From positions 1 through 64,000 of the forward strand of contig JAFVIF010000075.1 of NCBI GenBank assembly GCA_017474125.1: a stretch of DNA of 64,000 bases. Reading direction: 5' to 3'. The position numbers and the translations under genes were made by a program. The first letter of the stretch is position 1, and every line of letters begins with the position of its first letter. Below are positions 52,200 through 62,534 of this stretch, piece after piece. Under the pieces are notes generated by a model that was given only the letters and a program-made list of their open reading frames with translations, was not told the DNA's origin and did no database searches. Origin of the DNA: Clostridia bacterium. Lineage in GTDB: Bacteria; Bacillota; Clostridia; Oscillospirales; Acutalibacteraceae.

Positions 52200-54461
52200 A
52201 TGACAAGTAAACCCAATAAAACCATGCTTTTTAGAATGTTTGTAGTCCTCCTTTGCGTAGTGGTTATTACCGTTGGTGTTGCAGGCTACAGGCTTTGTCT
52301 TATTATGCTTGTCAGGGGCGAAAAGTACCAAGGTCTTGCTTCCGAGCAACAGCTTTATGATAGCCTTATTACAGCACCTCGCGGCAATATTTACGATAAA
52401 AATATGAACGTGCTTGCTACGAGCACCACCGCTTGGACGGTTTATATAACCCCTAACGGAATTAATAAGCTCAGCAAAGAAGACCAAAAAGAAAAGATTA
52501 AGAATCTTATAGCCGACGGTCTTTCCGAAATACTCGACGTCGACCGACAAACCGTTTACGAGGGCACCGAGAAAAAGTCCTATTACGTAATTGTAAAAAA
52601 GAAGATTGATAAAGAAACCTCTGATAAGGTAAGAGCCTTTATAACAGAAAACGAGGATTACGAGCTTACAAGGTATATAGGCCTTGACGAAACCACTAAG
52701 CGCTATTATCCCAACAATAACCTTGCATCGGTGGTGCTTGGCTTTGTTGGTGACGACGAGCAGGGGCTTGCAGGTATTGAAAGCTATTACGATACCGATT
52801 TAACGGGTGAGCCCGGCAGAGTTGTTGCCGCAAAAACCGCCTACGGTATTGATATGCCCTTTACCTACGAAATGGTAGAGGAGGCGAAAAAGGGTAATTC
52901 TCTTGTGCTGACTATTGATAACTATATTCAGTACGTTGCCGAAAAACAGCTTAAGCAGGCTGTTGAGGATAATAAGTGCAACGAGCGCGGTGTTGCCGTT
53001 GTTATGAACGTAAATACGGGCGCAATTTTAGGACTTGCGGTAACGGGTGACTATGATCCCAATAATCCCTTTGCTTTATCGGCCGCGGATCAAAAAAAGG
53101 TTGATGCTTTAACGGGTGACGAAAGAAGTGCAAAGCTTTCGGAGCTGAGAAACCGCCAATGGAGAAATAAAGCGGTTTCCGATGCTTATGAGCCGGGTTC
53201 GGTATTTAAAATTTTCACCGCCGCTGCCGCCCTTGAGGAAAATGTAGTTACTCCGAATTCATCCTTTTCCTGCGTTGGTCATACTCAGGTGGCAGGTCAG
53301 CCCTATGACTGTCACAAGCTTACCGGTCACGGAGTACAAAGCCTTTATACGGCTATGAGTAACTCCTGTAACCCTGCGTTTATTACCATAGGTCAGGCTT
53401 TGGGCGTTAAAACCTTTTCGAAATATTTTGAAGCCTTCGGCTTTACTTCCAAAACGGGTGTTGATATCCCCGGTGAAACCTCTTCCATTTACTATTCTAA
53501 GGAAAAAATGGGCCCCGTAGAGCTTGCTTCGGCTTCCTTCGGTCAGACCTTTAAAATTACTCCTATGCAGCTTATTGCCGCTGCTGCCGCTTCGGTTAAC
53601 GGCGGATACCTTGTACAGCCTCATGTGGTTGATAAGGTTGTTGATCAGGAGGGTAACGTTATTGAAAGCGGTAACACTTCCTATAAGCGTCAGGTTGTAT
53701 CGGAAGAAACCTCTAAAAAGCTTAGAGAAGCCTTGGAGGTAGTAGTAAACGGCGGTGCTAAAAACGCCTACGTTGCAGGCTACAGAACGGGCGGAAAAAC
53801 AGGTACCAGCCAGAAAATCGACCTTATTAATGAAACAGGTAATAAAAGCCTTTACGTTGCATCCTACGTTGGTATGGCTCCTATTGAAAACCCCGAAATT
53901 GCCGTGCTTGTGCTTCTTGATGAGCCTACTGCGGGCAGTATTTACGGCGGTACCATTTCGGCGCCTGTAGCCAGTGCAATACTTAGTGAAATTTTGCCGT
54001 ATTTGGGCTTTGAACCTCATTACACCGAAGCCGAGCTTTCTAAGCGTGCCATTCCCGTGCCTAATCTTAACGGCTTATCGGTAGGTGAGGCTAAGGGTAA
54101 GGTTACGTCGGCTGATCTTATTTATAAGGTCGTAGGCAGTGGTGATACTGTTGTATCACAGCTTCCTGCCGCAGGTGATACCCTTTACGCAGGCGGACTT
54201 GTGATTCTTTATACCGACGGCGAAAATGCTGAAGAAAGCGAAGCAAGTGTTCCCGACTTTAAAGGAATGACCGTGAATGAGGTTAACAATGCCGCTTCAG
54301 ATAGCGGTATTAACGTTAAATTCTCGGGAAACACCCTTGAGAGTGCTAACACACGCGCATACGGTCAAAGCATAAAAGCGGGAACAAAGGTTAAAAAGGG
54401 AACAAACGTTACGGTATACTTCCGTGATGATTCCGTAACCGACTTTATACCTGAAAATTAG
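52200..54461 (+). CDS. spoVD: PASTA-containing class B penicillin-binding protein (SpoVD/PBP2B type)
   Basis: The protein has 753 residues. A membrane anchor (~10-32) is followed by the PBP dimer domain (APRGNIYDKNMNVLATS) and the transpeptidase domain with the active serine 334 in GSVFK, SNS in YTAMSNSCNPA, and the KTG motif GKTGTSQ near 531. Two PASTA domains lie at ~612-675 and ~682-745. It crosslinks septal or spore-cortex peptidoglycan. Two PASTA copies and a following murE fit both division PBP2B and SpoVD; the gene order spoVD-murE-mraY-spoVE is like Bacillus. Confidence 0.93.
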   Translation: MTSKPNKTMLFRMFVVLLCVVVITVGVAGYRLCLIMLVRGEKYQGLASEQQLYDSLITAPRGNIYDKNMNVLATSTTAWTVYITPNGINKLSKEDQKEKIKNLIADGLSEILDVDRQTVYEGTEKKSYYVIVKKKIDKETSDKVRAFITENEDYELTRYIGLDETTKRYYPNNNLASVVLGFVGDDEQGLAGIESYYDTDLTGEPGRVVAAKTAYGIDMPFTYEMVEEAKKGNSLVLTIDNYIQYVAEKQLKQAVEDNKCNERGVAVVMNVNTGAILGLAVTGDYDPNNPFALSAADQKKVDALTGDERSAKLSELRNRQWRNKAVSDAYEPGSVFKIFTAAAALEENVVTPNSSFSCVGHTQVAGQPYDCHKLTGHGVQSLYTAMSNSCNPAFITIGQALGVKTFSKYFEAFGFTSKTGVDIPGETSSIYYSKEKMGPVELASASFGQTFKITPMQLIAAAAASVNGGYLVQPHVVDKVVDQEGNVIESGNTSYKRQVVSEETSKKLREALEVVVNGGAKNAYVAGYRTGGKTGTSQKIDLINETGNKSLYVASYVGMAPIENPEIAVLVLLDEPTAGSIYGGTISAPVASAILSEILPYLGFEPHYTEAELSKRAIPVPNLNGLSVGEAKGKVTSADLIYKVVGSGDTVVSQLPAAGDTLYAGGLVILYTDGENAEESEASVPDFKGMTVNEVNNAASDSGINVKFSGNTLESANTRAYGQSIKAGTKVKKGTNVTVYFRDDSVTDFIPEN

Positions 54462-54472
54462 GGGTTTTGAAA

Positions 54473-55906
54473 ATGCTACTTAAAAATTTACTTAATAACG
54501 TTCCTAAAGAGTATGAAAACGTTGAAATTAAAGGAATTACAGCCGATTCAAGAAAGGTGAGCGAGGGCTTCGCTTATATTTGTATTGTAGGTGCTGTTAA
54601 CGATGGCCATAATTTTGCCCTTTCTGCAAAGGAGAAGGGCGCCGCCGTTATTATAGCCGAAAGAGCTACTGACAGCGGAATCGACGTAATTGTTCCCGAT
54701 ACCCACGCCGCTCACGCCGTGATGTCGGCTAATTGGTTTGGTAATCCTGCAAAACAGCTAAAGCTTATTGGCATTACAGGTACCAACGGCAAAACCTCGG
54801 TAACCTATATGCTTAAAAGTATTCTCGAAGAGGCAGGCGAAAAAGTCGGTCTTATAGGAACCATTCAAAATATGATTGGTGACGAGGTTATTAAAACCGA
54901 AAGAACGACCCCAAGCTGTTACGAGCTTAACGAGCTGTTCAGAATAATGGTTGATAAAGGCTGTACAAGTGCGGTTATGGAGGTTTCCTCCCACGCGCTT
55001 GACCAAAAACGCGTTTATAATATTGATTTTGAGGTTGCAATTTTCACCAATCTTACGCAAGACCATTTAGATTATCATATTACCATGGAAAACTATATGG
55101 AAGCTAAAAAGAAGCTGTTTTCTATGTGCAAAAACGCCGTTATTAACGGCGACGATGCTTGGGCAGATAAAATCAGCAAGGGTCTTACCTGCAACGTAGT
55201 AACCGTTTCGGCCGAAAAGGATGCAACCTATAAAGCCGAGAACATAGAATACCGTGCCGACGGAGTTAGCTTTACGCTTTCCGGCGAAAAAGAAAAATTG
55301 CCGCTGACCATGAGTACGGGCGGACGCTTTACCGTTTATAATACTATGTCGGCCGCTGTTGCCGCCTTGCACTTCGGTATTGATTCAGAAACCGTAATAA
55401 AGGCGCTTTGCGGCTCCGACGGAATTAAGGGCAGGGCAGAGGTTGTTAAAAATCCTTTTGATTTTACCGTTATTATCGACTACGCTCACACACCTGACGG
55501 AATTGAAAATATACTGAATACCTTTAGCGAGCTTAAAAAGGGAAGACTTATTATTCTGTTTGGTTGCGGTGGTGACCGCGATAAAACCAAGCGCCCCATT
55601 ATGGGCGAAATTGCTGCTGAGAAGGCCGATTTTCTGATTGTTACAAGCGATAACCCAAGAACCGAAGAGCCTTCAAGTATAATAGATGATATTTTGGTGG
55701 GTGTTAAAAAGCACAGCACTCCCTATACGGTAATTGAAAACCGTGTAGAGGCTATTCGTTACGCTATAATGAACGCAAGGAAGGACGATATTATTGTTCT
55801 TGCGGGAAAAGGACACGAAACCTATCAGATTTTAGCCGACCGCACAATTCATCTTGACGAGAGAGAAGTTGTTGACGAGGCTGTTAAGGAAAGACAGGGA
55901 AAATAA
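54473..55906 (+). CDS. murE: UDP-N-acetylmuramyl-tripeptide synthetase MurE
   Basis: The protein has 477 residues from the ATG at 54473, eight bases after AGGGG; a TTG six bases earlier is too close. Mur ligase motifs: GITGTNGKTSVTYML, TTPSCYELNELF, EVSSHALDQKRV, NLTQDHLDYH, and in the C-domain FGCGGDRDKTKRP and TSDNPRTEEPSSI. The DNPR motif is the mark of enzymes adding meso-diaminopimelate, so the wall is predicted to contain mDAP. It adds the third residue of the stem peptide in the cytoplasm. Confidence 0.96.
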   Translation: MLLKNLLNNVPKEYENVEIKGITADSRKVSEGFAYICIVGAVNDGHNFALSAKEKGAAVIIAERATDSGIDVIVPDTHAAHAVMSANWFGNPAKQLKLIGITGTNGKTSVTYMLKSILEEAGEKVGLIGTIQNMIGDEVIKTERTTPSCYELNELFRIMVDKGCTSAVMEVSSHALDQKRVYNIDFEVAIFTNLTQDHLDYHITMENYMEAKKKLFSMCKNAVINGDDAWADKISKGLTCNVVTVSAEKDATYKAENIEYRADGVSFTLSGEKEKLPLTMSTGGRFTVYNTMSAAVAALHFGIDSETVIKALCGSDGIKGRAEVVKNPFDFTVIIDYAHTPDGIENILNTFSELKKGRLIILFGCGGDRDKTKRPIMGEIAAEKADFLIVTSDNPRTEEPSSIIDDILVGVKKHSTPYTVIENRVEAIRYAIMNARKDDIIVLAGKGHETYQILADRTIHLDEREVVDEAVKERQGK

Positions 55907-55907
55907 A

Positions 55908-56924
55908 ATGAAAGATATTACTCCTATTATTACCGTTATAATTTCCTTCGGAATCACCGCACTTTTAGGCTTTAAGGTAATTCCTTATCTTCATAAGCTT
56001 AAATTTGGACAAACGATTCTTGATATCGGCCCGTCATGGCATAAAAATAAGCAGGGCACCCCTACAATGGGTGGAATTATGCAGATGATTGCCGTGCTTG
56101 CTGCAATTGTTATAAGCCTTTTAATATCGGTTATAATAAAAGGTGAATTGGTTGGAGAGCTTAAAGACGGAAAGGCTTTGGCAATGTTCGTTTCGGGCAT
56201 TGTTCTTGCCTTTGCAATGGGCTTTATCGGATTTTTAGACGACTATATTAAGGTGGTTAAAAAACGTAATCTTGGTCTTACTGCCAAGCAAAAAACCTTT
56301 TTGCAGGGGCTTGTAACGGCGCTTTATCTTGTTTGCCTTGCTTTTGCGGGAATGACCACCACCTGGACTCCCTTTGGTACTGTGAGTATTACGAGCGGTT
56401 GGGGACTTCTGTTTTGGCCTATAGCGTTTTTCTTCGTTTACGGCTTCGTTAACGCCGTAAACCTCACCGACGGACTTGACGGTCTTGCTTCATCGGTAAC
56501 ACTTGTTGCCGCATGTGCCTTTATGGTAATTTCGGGAATTTCCTCCTTAATGGGAGTTAACGTTTATGCTTCTGCCGTTGCAGGCGCATGTGCAGGCTTC
56601 CTCGTATGGAATATGCACCCTGCAAAGGTGTTTATGGGTGACACCGGCTCAATGTTTTTGGGCGGTGCGGTAGTAGGTATGTCCTTTGCTACCGAGAGAC
56701 CTATTCTTCTTATTGCTATTGGTATTGTGTACCTGCTTGAGGCCTTATCGGTAGTGCTTCAGGTTACCTGCTATAAGCTTACCAAAAAGCGTATATTTAA
56801 AATGAGCCCTATACATCACCATTTTGAAATGGTGGGCTGGAGCGAAGAAAAAATAGTTTTCATTTTTTCAACCGTCGGCTTTATAGGTGCAATAATAGCT
56901 ATTTTACCCTTTGTTATTAAATAA
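55908..56924 (+). CDS. mraY: phospho-N-acetylmuramoyl-pentapeptide-transferase MraY
   Basis: The protein has 338 residues with about ten membrane segments. Key sites: GTPTMGGIMQM, GFLDDYIKVVKKRNLGL, NAVNLTDGLDGLASSV, FMGDTGSMFLGGAV and SPIHHHFEMVGWSEEKIV. It makes lipid I from UDP-MurNAc-pentapeptide and undecaprenyl phosphate. It begins one base after murE; murF, which often lies between them, is missing from this cluster. Confidence 0.97.
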   Translation: MKDITPIITVIISFGITALLGFKVIPYLHKLKFGQTILDIGPSWHKNKQGTPTMGGIMQMIAVLAAIVISLLISVIIKGELVGELKDGKALAMFVSGIVLAFAMGFIGFLDDYIKVVKKRNLGLTAKQKTFLQGLVTALYLVCLAFAGMTTTWTPFGTVSITSGWGLLFWPIAFFFVYGFVNAVNLTDGLDGLASSVTLVAACAFMVISGISSLMGVNVYASAVAGACAGFLVWNMHPAKVFMGDTGSMFLGGAVVGMSFATERPILLIAIGIVYLLEALSVVLQVTCYKLTKKRIFKMSPIHHHFEMVGWSEEKIVFIFSTVGFIGAIIAILPFVIK

Positions 56925-56948
56925 TGAATTTTGGACGGAGTGTGCATA

Positions 56949-58100
56949 ATGAGAGAAGGCTTGTATGCAAAGCTGCTTAAAAAGTTGGGCATATATCAAG
57001 AAGGAAAGCTGGATATGGGATTTTTATCTCTTGTCCTTATTCTGCTTTCCGTTGGTCTTGTTATGCTTTTTTCGGCAAGCTATGCATATTGCCATGCACG
57101 CTTTAACGATAGCTATCATTTTATTCTCCGTCAGGCAATTTTCGCTGTAATCGGCGTAGTTCTTATGATGGCGATATCTCGTATTGACTGTCGCATTTAC
57201 AGGAAGGCATCCGGTCTTATATATATTGTTTCGGTACTGCTCTTAATAGTTGTCCTTGCTCTGCCGCCGATGGTTTCGGGAATGGACTATAAGCGTTGGA
57301 TAGTAGTGGGACCAATAAGCTTTCAGCCTTCCGAAATAGCTAAATTTGCAATAATACTGTTGTTTTCTCATCTTATTGCTAAATACAATAAGCTTATGGT
57401 AAAGTTTAAATTCGTTGTGATTTTGCTTTCCCTTTTAGCTTTGGTTTGCGGTCTTGTAGTAGTTGAAACCCACCTTTCGGCAACCGTGCTTATACTTTTT
57501 ATCGGCGTAGTGCTTATGATAGTAGGCGGCTTGGCGGTAAAATATATTTTAATGGGCTTGGGTGTCGCCGCTTCTGCTGTTATTCTGTTTATTGTAACGG
57601 GACTTGTGGACTACGCTTCAAGCCGTATAACCTATTGGTTAGATCCATGGGCCGATGCATCAGGCAAAGGCTATCAAACCATTCAGTCGCTTCTCGCTAT
57701 CGGCTCGGGTGAATTGCTGGGCAGGGGAATAGGACAGTCGCGACAAAAGTATTCCTGGCTTCCCGAACCTCATAACGATTTTATTTTCGCTATAGTTTGC
57801 GAGGAGCTTGGTCTTATAGGTGCTATGGTTATAATTATTCTTTTCTGCCTGCTTGTTTGGCGCGGCTTTACCATAGCAATGCATTCTCCCGATAAATTTT
57901 CCGCACTTATGTCGGTTGGACTTACTTTTCAGGTAGCTCTTCAGGCGGCACTGAATATAATGGTTGTAACCAATACTATTCCAAATACGGGTATCAGCCT
58001 TCCGTTTTTCAGCTACGGCGGTACGGCACTTATTATACTGCTGTGTGAAATGGGAATAGTGCTGTCAATATCCCGAAGTTCAAACATAGAAAAGGTTTAG
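56949..58100 (+). CDS. spoVE: FtsW/SpoVE-family SEDS glycosyltransferase
   Basis: The protein has 383 residues from the ATG at 56949 after GGACGGAG. About ten membrane segments carry SEDS motifs: LVMLFSASYAY, KRWIVVGPISFQPSEIAKFA, YQTIQSLLAIGSGELLGRGIGQSRQKYSWLPEPHNDFIFA and NTGISLPFFSYGGTALI. SEDS proteins polymerise peptidoglycan strands together with a class B PBP. With spoVD in the same cluster, either FtsW or SpoVE is meant; sequence does not decide. Confidence 0.92.
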   Translation: MREGLYAKLLKKLGIYQEGKLDMGFLSLVLILLSVGLVMLFSASYAYCHARFNDSYHFILRQAIFAVIGVVLMMAISRIDCRIYRKASGLIYIVSVLLLIVVLALPPMVSGMDYKRWIVVGPISFQPSEIAKFAIILLFSHLIAKYNKLMVKFKFVVILLSLLALVCGLVVVETHLSATVLILFIGVVLMIVGGLAVKYILMGLGVAASAVILFIVTGLVDYASSRITYWLDPWADASGKGYQTIQSLLAIGSGELLGRGIGQSRQKYSWLPEPHNDFIFAIVCEELGLIGAMVIIILFCLLVWRGFTIAMHSPDKFSALMSVGLTFQVALQAALNIMVVTNTIPNTGISLPFFSYGGTALIILLCEMGIVLSISRSSNIEKV

Positions 58101-58109
58101 GTGATAAAA

Positions 58110-59219
58110 ATGCATATTTTGTTTGCGGGCGGCGGAACGGCAGGCCATATTAATCCTGCTTTGGCAGTTGCAGGCTATATAAAGGAAAAGCATCCCGATG
58201 CTAAAATCAGCTATATAGGTACTGCAAAAAAGCTTGAAGCAAAGCTTGTTCCCGAAAAGGGCTACGACTTTTACAGTATAGAGGTTTCGGGCTTTCAGCG
58301 TCAGCTTACTCCTGCAAATATAGTAAGAAACGTTAAGGCTGCTGTTAATGCCGTTACCGCTTCGGTTAAGGCAAGAAAGCTTTTGAAGCAGCTTAATCCC
58401 GACGTTGTTATAGGCACGGGCGGATACGTAAGCGGTCCTGTTCTTCGCGAGGCGGCAAGGTTAGGCTTTAAAACCGCTATACACGAGCAAAACGCATACC
58501 CCGGTATGACAAACAAAATGCTTGCTAAAAGCGTTGACAGGGTTATGCTTGCTATGCCTGAGGCAGAAAGCAGATTTTCACTTAATAAAAAGCCTGATAT
58601 TACGGGTAATCCCGTAAGAAGAGAGCTTACAGCCATAAGCAGGGAAGAAGCAAAAGCAAAAATGGGCTTTGATAATCGCCCCGTTATTCTTTCCTTCGGC
58701 GGAAGCCTTGGCGCTAAAAAAATAAACGATGCCGTAACGGCTCTTATTAAAGACCACAACGGCAGCGGTAAGTATTATCATATTCACGGTACGGGTAAAT
58801 CGGGTAATGCTGAAATGCTGCAAGGCTTAAGTGATATTACTCTTGCAAAAGAGGTTGACGTGCGTGAATATATAAAAGATATGGACGTTTGTATGGCGGC
58901 CGCTGATATTGTAATTTGCAGGGCAGGTGCCATTACCTTGAGCGAGCTTGCGGTATGCCGTAAGCCTTCCGTTCTCATTCCTTCTCCCTACGTTGCTGAA
59001 AATCATCAATTCCACAATGCAATGACCCTTAAAAATGCAGGCGCTGCAGAGGTGATTGAGGAAAAGGATTTAAGCGGCGAAAAGCTTATTGAGGTAGTAA
59101 ATGAAATTTTAAGCGATGAAAATAGGCTTAACGAAATGAGAAATAATGCCGAAAAGGTAGCAATAGACGACGCCAACGAGCGCATTTATAAAATTGTTAT
59201 GGAATTATTGGCAAAATAG
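58110..59219 (+). CDS. murG: UDP-GlcNAc:lipid I N-acetylglucosaminyltransferase MurG
   Basis: The protein has 369 residues from the ATG at 58110 after AGGTG. FAGGGTAGHINPALAVAGYI is the first glycine-rich loop, then TGGYVSGPVLREAARLGFKTAIHEQNAYPGMTNK, LSFGGSLGAKKIN, and AADIVICRAGAITLSELAVCRKPSVLIPSPYVAENHQ. It makes lipid II at the inner face of the membrane. murA follows 75 bases later. Confidence 0.96.
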   Translation: MHILFAGGGTAGHINPALAVAGYIKEKHPDAKISYIGTAKKLEAKLVPEKGYDFYSIEVSGFQRQLTPANIVRNVKAAVNAVTASVKARKLLKQLNPDVVIGTGGYVSGPVLREAARLGFKTAIHEQNAYPGMTNKMLAKSVDRVMLAMPEAESRFSLNKKPDITGNPVRRELTAISREEAKAKMGFDNRPVILSFGGSLGAKKINDAVTALIKDHNGSGKYYHIHGTGKSGNAEMLQGLSDITLAKEVDVREYIKDMDVCMAAADIVICRAGAITLSELAVCRKPSVLIPSPYVAENHQFHNAMTLKNAGAAEVIEEKDLSGEKLIEVVNEILSDENRLNEMRNNAEKVAIDDANERIYKIVMELLAK

Positions 59220-59293
59220 TATTTGCTTTGTCAAATAATTAATCACCGCATATTATGAAATATATATTATTTTGTAATTTGCGGGGTGCTTAT

Positions 59294-60553
59294 ATGAGAG
59301 GTTACAGTATCTGCGGTGGAAATAAGCTGCAGGGAAGCCTAAGGATACAGGGGGCTAAAAACAGCGCACTGCCGATTCTTGCGGCAACGTTGCTGATTAA
59401 GGATAAAAGTATTATACATAACTGTCCCCAGCTTTCCGACGTGGATGCGGCAATTAAAATACTTATTACTCTTGGCTGTGTTTGTGTAAGAGATGAACAC
59501 ACCGTTATAGTAGATGCCACCGATGCGGCTAATTTTGAGGTTAGCCGTGCGCTGATGCATAAAATGAGGTCGTCTATAATGTTTCTTGGAGCAATGGTTT
59601 CAAGAATGGGTAAGGCGGTTATCAGCAATCCGGGTGGCTGCGAGCTTGGTCCCAGACCTATTGATATGCATTTATCGGCACTTAATCGCCTTGGAATAAA
59701 GGTCAGCGAGCAGGATGATTTGCTTATTTGCACGGCCCCTAACGGAATAAGGGGCGCGGATATTACCCTTCGCTTTCCCAGTGTCGGAGCAACCGAAAAC
59801 GTTATAATAACTGCGGCTGTTTCAAAGGGCACCACCGTTTTAAGGAATGCCGCCAAGGAGCCTGAAATAAGCGACCTTGCCGATTTTTTGAACAGAGCCG
59901 GAGCAAAAATCAGTGGAGCAGGCAGTGATACCGTTACAATTGAAGGGGTATCAAGGCTTTGTACAGTTGAACACGAGGTTATAAGCGATAGAATTGTGGC
60001 CGCAACCTATTTGTCTGCGGCGGCAGTTACCGGTGGATGTTTAGAGCTTAAGGGTTGTCCTGCTTATAATATGACGTCGGTGCTTAAGTTTTTTAGTGAT
60101 ATAGGCTGCAGTATAAAGGCAAAGAATAACAGCGTTTTTATTCGCTGTGGCGAAAGACTTAAAAGCTCTACCAAAACCGTAACAGATGTTTATCCGGGCT
60201 TTCCTACCGATGCCGGACCTCTTATTTTGCCTGTTTTTACTGTAATTGACGGGCAAAACAGCTTGGAAGAAACTATTTTTGAAAACCGTTTCAGATACGT
60301 TCCTGAGCTTAATAAGCTGGGCGCGGAAATTATAATGAAAAACCAAACTGCCTATTGCCTTAAAAGGCAAAGGCTTCACGGTGCCGATTTAAGCTGTACC
60401 GATTTGCGCGGCGGCGCGGCGCTGATTATTGCTTCACTTGCCGCCGAGGGTGTTTCAAGGGTAAGCGAGATTCACCATATTGAGCGAGGATATTATCGTT
60501 TGGCGCAAAGCCTTTCGGGGGTTGGCGCCGACCTAAAGGAGATAGAATTTTGA
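59294..60553 (+). CDS. murA: UDP-N-acetylglucosamine 1-carboxyvinyltransferase MurA
   Basis: The protein has 419 residues from the ATG at 59294 after GGGGTG. Motifs: GNKLQGSLRIQGAKNSALPILAATLL, the catalytic loop NPGGCELGPRPIDMH with Cys116, YPGFPTDAGPLILPV and DLRGGAALIIASLAAEG. It adds enolpyruvate to UDP-GlcNAc, the first committed step of peptidoglycan synthesis. The Cys is kept, so fosfomycin sensitivity is expected. It overlaps the next gene (TTGA). Confidence 0.95.
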   Translation: MRGYSICGGNKLQGSLRIQGAKNSALPILAATLLIKDKSIIHNCPQLSDVDAAIKILITLGCVCVRDEHTVIVDATDAANFEVSRALMHKMRSSIMFLGAMVSRMGKAVISNPGGCELGPRPIDMHLSALNRLGIKVSEQDDLLICTAPNGIRGADITLRFPSVGATENVIITAAVSKGTTVLRNAAKEPEISDLADFLNRAGAKISGAGSDTVTIEGVSRLCTVEHEVISDRIVAATYLSAAAVTGGCLELKGCPAYNMTSVLKFFSDIGCSIKAKNNSVFIRCGERLKSSTKTVTDVYPGFPTDAGPLILPVFTVIDGQNSLEETIFENRFRYVPELNKLGAEIIMKNQTAYCLKRQRLHGADLSCTDLRGGAALIIASLAAEGVSRVSEIHHIERGYYRLAQSLSGVGADLKEIEF

Positions 60554-61314
60554 AAAAAAAGGAAGCTGCTAAAAAGAGAAAAGTTAATAAAAGAAAGAAG
60601 CGCAAAATAGTTGCCCTTTGGTTATTTCTTTTTATTACGGTTGCTTTGCTTTGCACTCTTTCCCTTACCGTGTTTTTCCCTGTAGATACAGTAACAGCAA
60701 CGGGAAGCAGTATTTATTCCGCTGAGGAAATAGTTAATGCAAGCGGAATAGCTTTAGGGGAAAACCTGCTTAGAATCAGCGAAAAAAACGTTCTTAGTGC
60801 ACTACAGAGCAAGCTGCCCTTTATTGATTCGGTTAAAATTTCAAAACAACTGCCATCCGGCGTTAAGCTTATTGTAAGCGACGCAAAGGAGTTGTACGTA
60901 TTTTGTATCGACGGCGTTTACTTTACTGCCGATGACCAAAGGCGCGTGCTTAAAAATTATAGCGAAAAGCCAAGTGAAATTTTGTTTATTGATTGCGCCG
61001 TTAAAAATGAAAACGGCAGGGTGGTATGCGATAACCCCAAGGCCGCGGAAATTATTGATGAAATTTCAATGAAAATTGAAGGCTTTACTTTAAAGCCCGA
61101 TTATATTAACCTTAATGATTTATATGCTGTTGAGATGAGCTTTGATTCCCGTTTTAAAGTGAATTTCGGAGAATTTGTTTATTTTGAGGAAAAGCTTGCT
61201 CATTTTCTTAAAATGGCAGAGGATGAAAGCCTTGCCGATAAAAAGGGAACGGTTAATTTAAGCCAGTATACTCCCAAAAATCCAAAAGCTTTTTTTGTAA
61301 AAGAGGAAAAATAA
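60550..61314 (+). CDS. divIB: cell division protein FtsQ/DivIB
   Basis: The protein has 254 residues. The start is a TTG that overlaps the murA stop, eight bases after AAAGGAG. A very basic N-terminus (KKKEAAKKRKVNKRKKRK) precedes one membrane segment (~20-41) and a POTRA domain (~43-112: VDTVTATGSSIYSAEEIVNASGIALGENLLRI...FIDSVKISKQLPSGVKLIV). It is part of the division complex with FtsL and DivIC. It is the last gene before the ftsZ promoter region. Confidence 0.92.
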   Translation: MKKKEAAKKRKVNKRKKRKIVALWLFLFITVALLCTLSLTVFFPVDTVTATGSSIYSAEEIVNASGIALGENLLRISEKNVLSALQSKLPFIDSVKISKQLPSGVKLIVSDAKELYVFCIDGVYFTADDQRRVLKNYSEKPSEILFIDCAVKNENGRVVCDNPKAAEIIDEISMKIEGFTLKPDYINLNDLYAVEMSFDSRFKVNFGEFVYFEEKLAHFLKMAEDESLADKKGTVNLSQYTPKNPKAFFVKEEK

Positions 61315-61356
61315 CAAAAAATTGTTAATTTCTTTACAAAATTATAAATAAACCTA

Positions 61357-61385
61357 TTGAAATTTGAAAACAACTATGTTATTAT
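61357..61385 (+). promoter_or_regulatory. candidate promoter for ftsZ
   Basis: TTGAAA and TATTAT are 17 bases apart in the AT-rich 137-base gap between divIB and ftsZ. It would give ftsZ its own expression. Confidence 0.6.
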
Positions 61386-61451
61386 TAGTTTGTGTTTAAA
61401 TATGTTAAGCGAAACTATGTTTAAGAAATATAAAAAATGGAGGAATTCATA

Positions 61452-62519
61452 ATGCCTTTCGGAATGGAAAATGCAACTGAAGATGTTGTTCAGATTAAAG
61501 TAGTCGGTGTCGGCGGCGGCGGTGGAAACGCTGTTAACCGTATGGTAGATGCCGGAGTTAAGGGTGTTGAATTTGTAGCTATCAATACCGATAAAGCCGC
61601 TTTATTCCTTTCTAAAGCTACTCAGAAGCTTCAAATCGGCGATAAGACCACTCAGGGTAAGGGCGCAGGCGCTAACCCCGAAAAGGGTAAGGCTGCAGCG
61701 GAGGAAGCTGTTGATGAAATTACTGCAGTTATCGGTTCTGCCGATATGATATTTATTACCGCAGGTATGGGCGGTGGTACCGGTACAGGTGCCGCTCCCG
61801 TTGTAGCTCGTATTGCTAAGGAGCTTGGCGTACTTACCGTTGGTATTGTTACTAAGCCTTTTGCCTTTGAGGGTAAAAAGCGTATGCAGCAGGCTGAAGC
61901 AGGTATCGCTGCACTTAAGGAGCAGGTTGACAGCCTTATCGTTATTCCTAACGAGAGACTTAAGCACGTTTCCGAGCAGAAGATTACCTTTAAGAATGCA
62001 TTCGACGTAGCCGATGACGTTCTTCGTCAGGGTGTTCAGAGCATTACCGAGCTTATTAACGATACTGCTCTTGTTAACCTCGACTTCGCTGACGTTACCG
62101 CTATTATGGCTAATGCAGGCTACGCTCATATGGGTGTTGGTTACGCTACCGGCAGAGATAAGGCTGAAGAAGCTGCACGTGCCGCTATCAGCAGTCCCCT
62201 TATCGAAACCTCTATGGACAACGCTAAGGGCGTTATCATTAGTATTACAGGTTCTGAGGATATCGGTCTTGAAGAGGTTGAGCTTGCTTCCTCTATTATC
62301 TCCGATATGGCTCACGTTGATGCAACCATTATTTGGGGTGCTAAGTTCGATGACACCCTTGAGGATGCTATCCGCGTTACCGTTGTTGCTACCGGCCTCG
62401 GTGAGGAAGGTAAGGCTAAAAACGGCGGCGATTTAGTTGAAAAAATGTCTACTCTTACCACCGAAGACGATGAGGAAGAGAAGTATACCGATCTTATCGA
62501 TATTTTCAACAAGCGCTAA
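61452..62519 (+). CDS. ftsZ: cell division GTPase FtsZ
   Basis: The protein has 355 residues from the ATG at 61452; an upstream ATG at 61437 lies over the GGAGG site. Motifs: [25 protein letters not shown], the tubulin signature [15 protein letters not shown], and a T7 loop with [11 protein letters not shown]. The C-terminus ends [14 protein letters not shown], a short form of the tail that binds partners. It forms the Z ring. The usual ftsA partner is absent upstream. Confidence 0.97.
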   Translation: MPFGMENATEDVVQIKVVGVGGGGGNAVNRMVDAGVKGVEFVAINTDKAALFLSKATQKLQIGDKTTQGKGAGANPEKGKAAAEEAVDEITAVIGSADMIFITAGMGGGTGTGAAPVVARIAKELGVLTVGIVTKPFAFEGKKRMQQAEAGIAALKEQVDSLIVIPNERLKHVSEQKITFKNAFDVADDVLRQGVQSITELINDTALVNLDFADVTAIMANAGYAHMGVGYATGRDKAEEAARAAISSPLIETSMDNAKGVIISITGSEDIGLEEVELASSIISDMAHVDATIIWGAKFDDTLEDAIRVTVVATGLGEEGKAKNGGDLVEKMSTLTTEDDEEEKYTDLIDIFNKR

Positions 62520-62534
62520 TTTAGTTTAATAATA

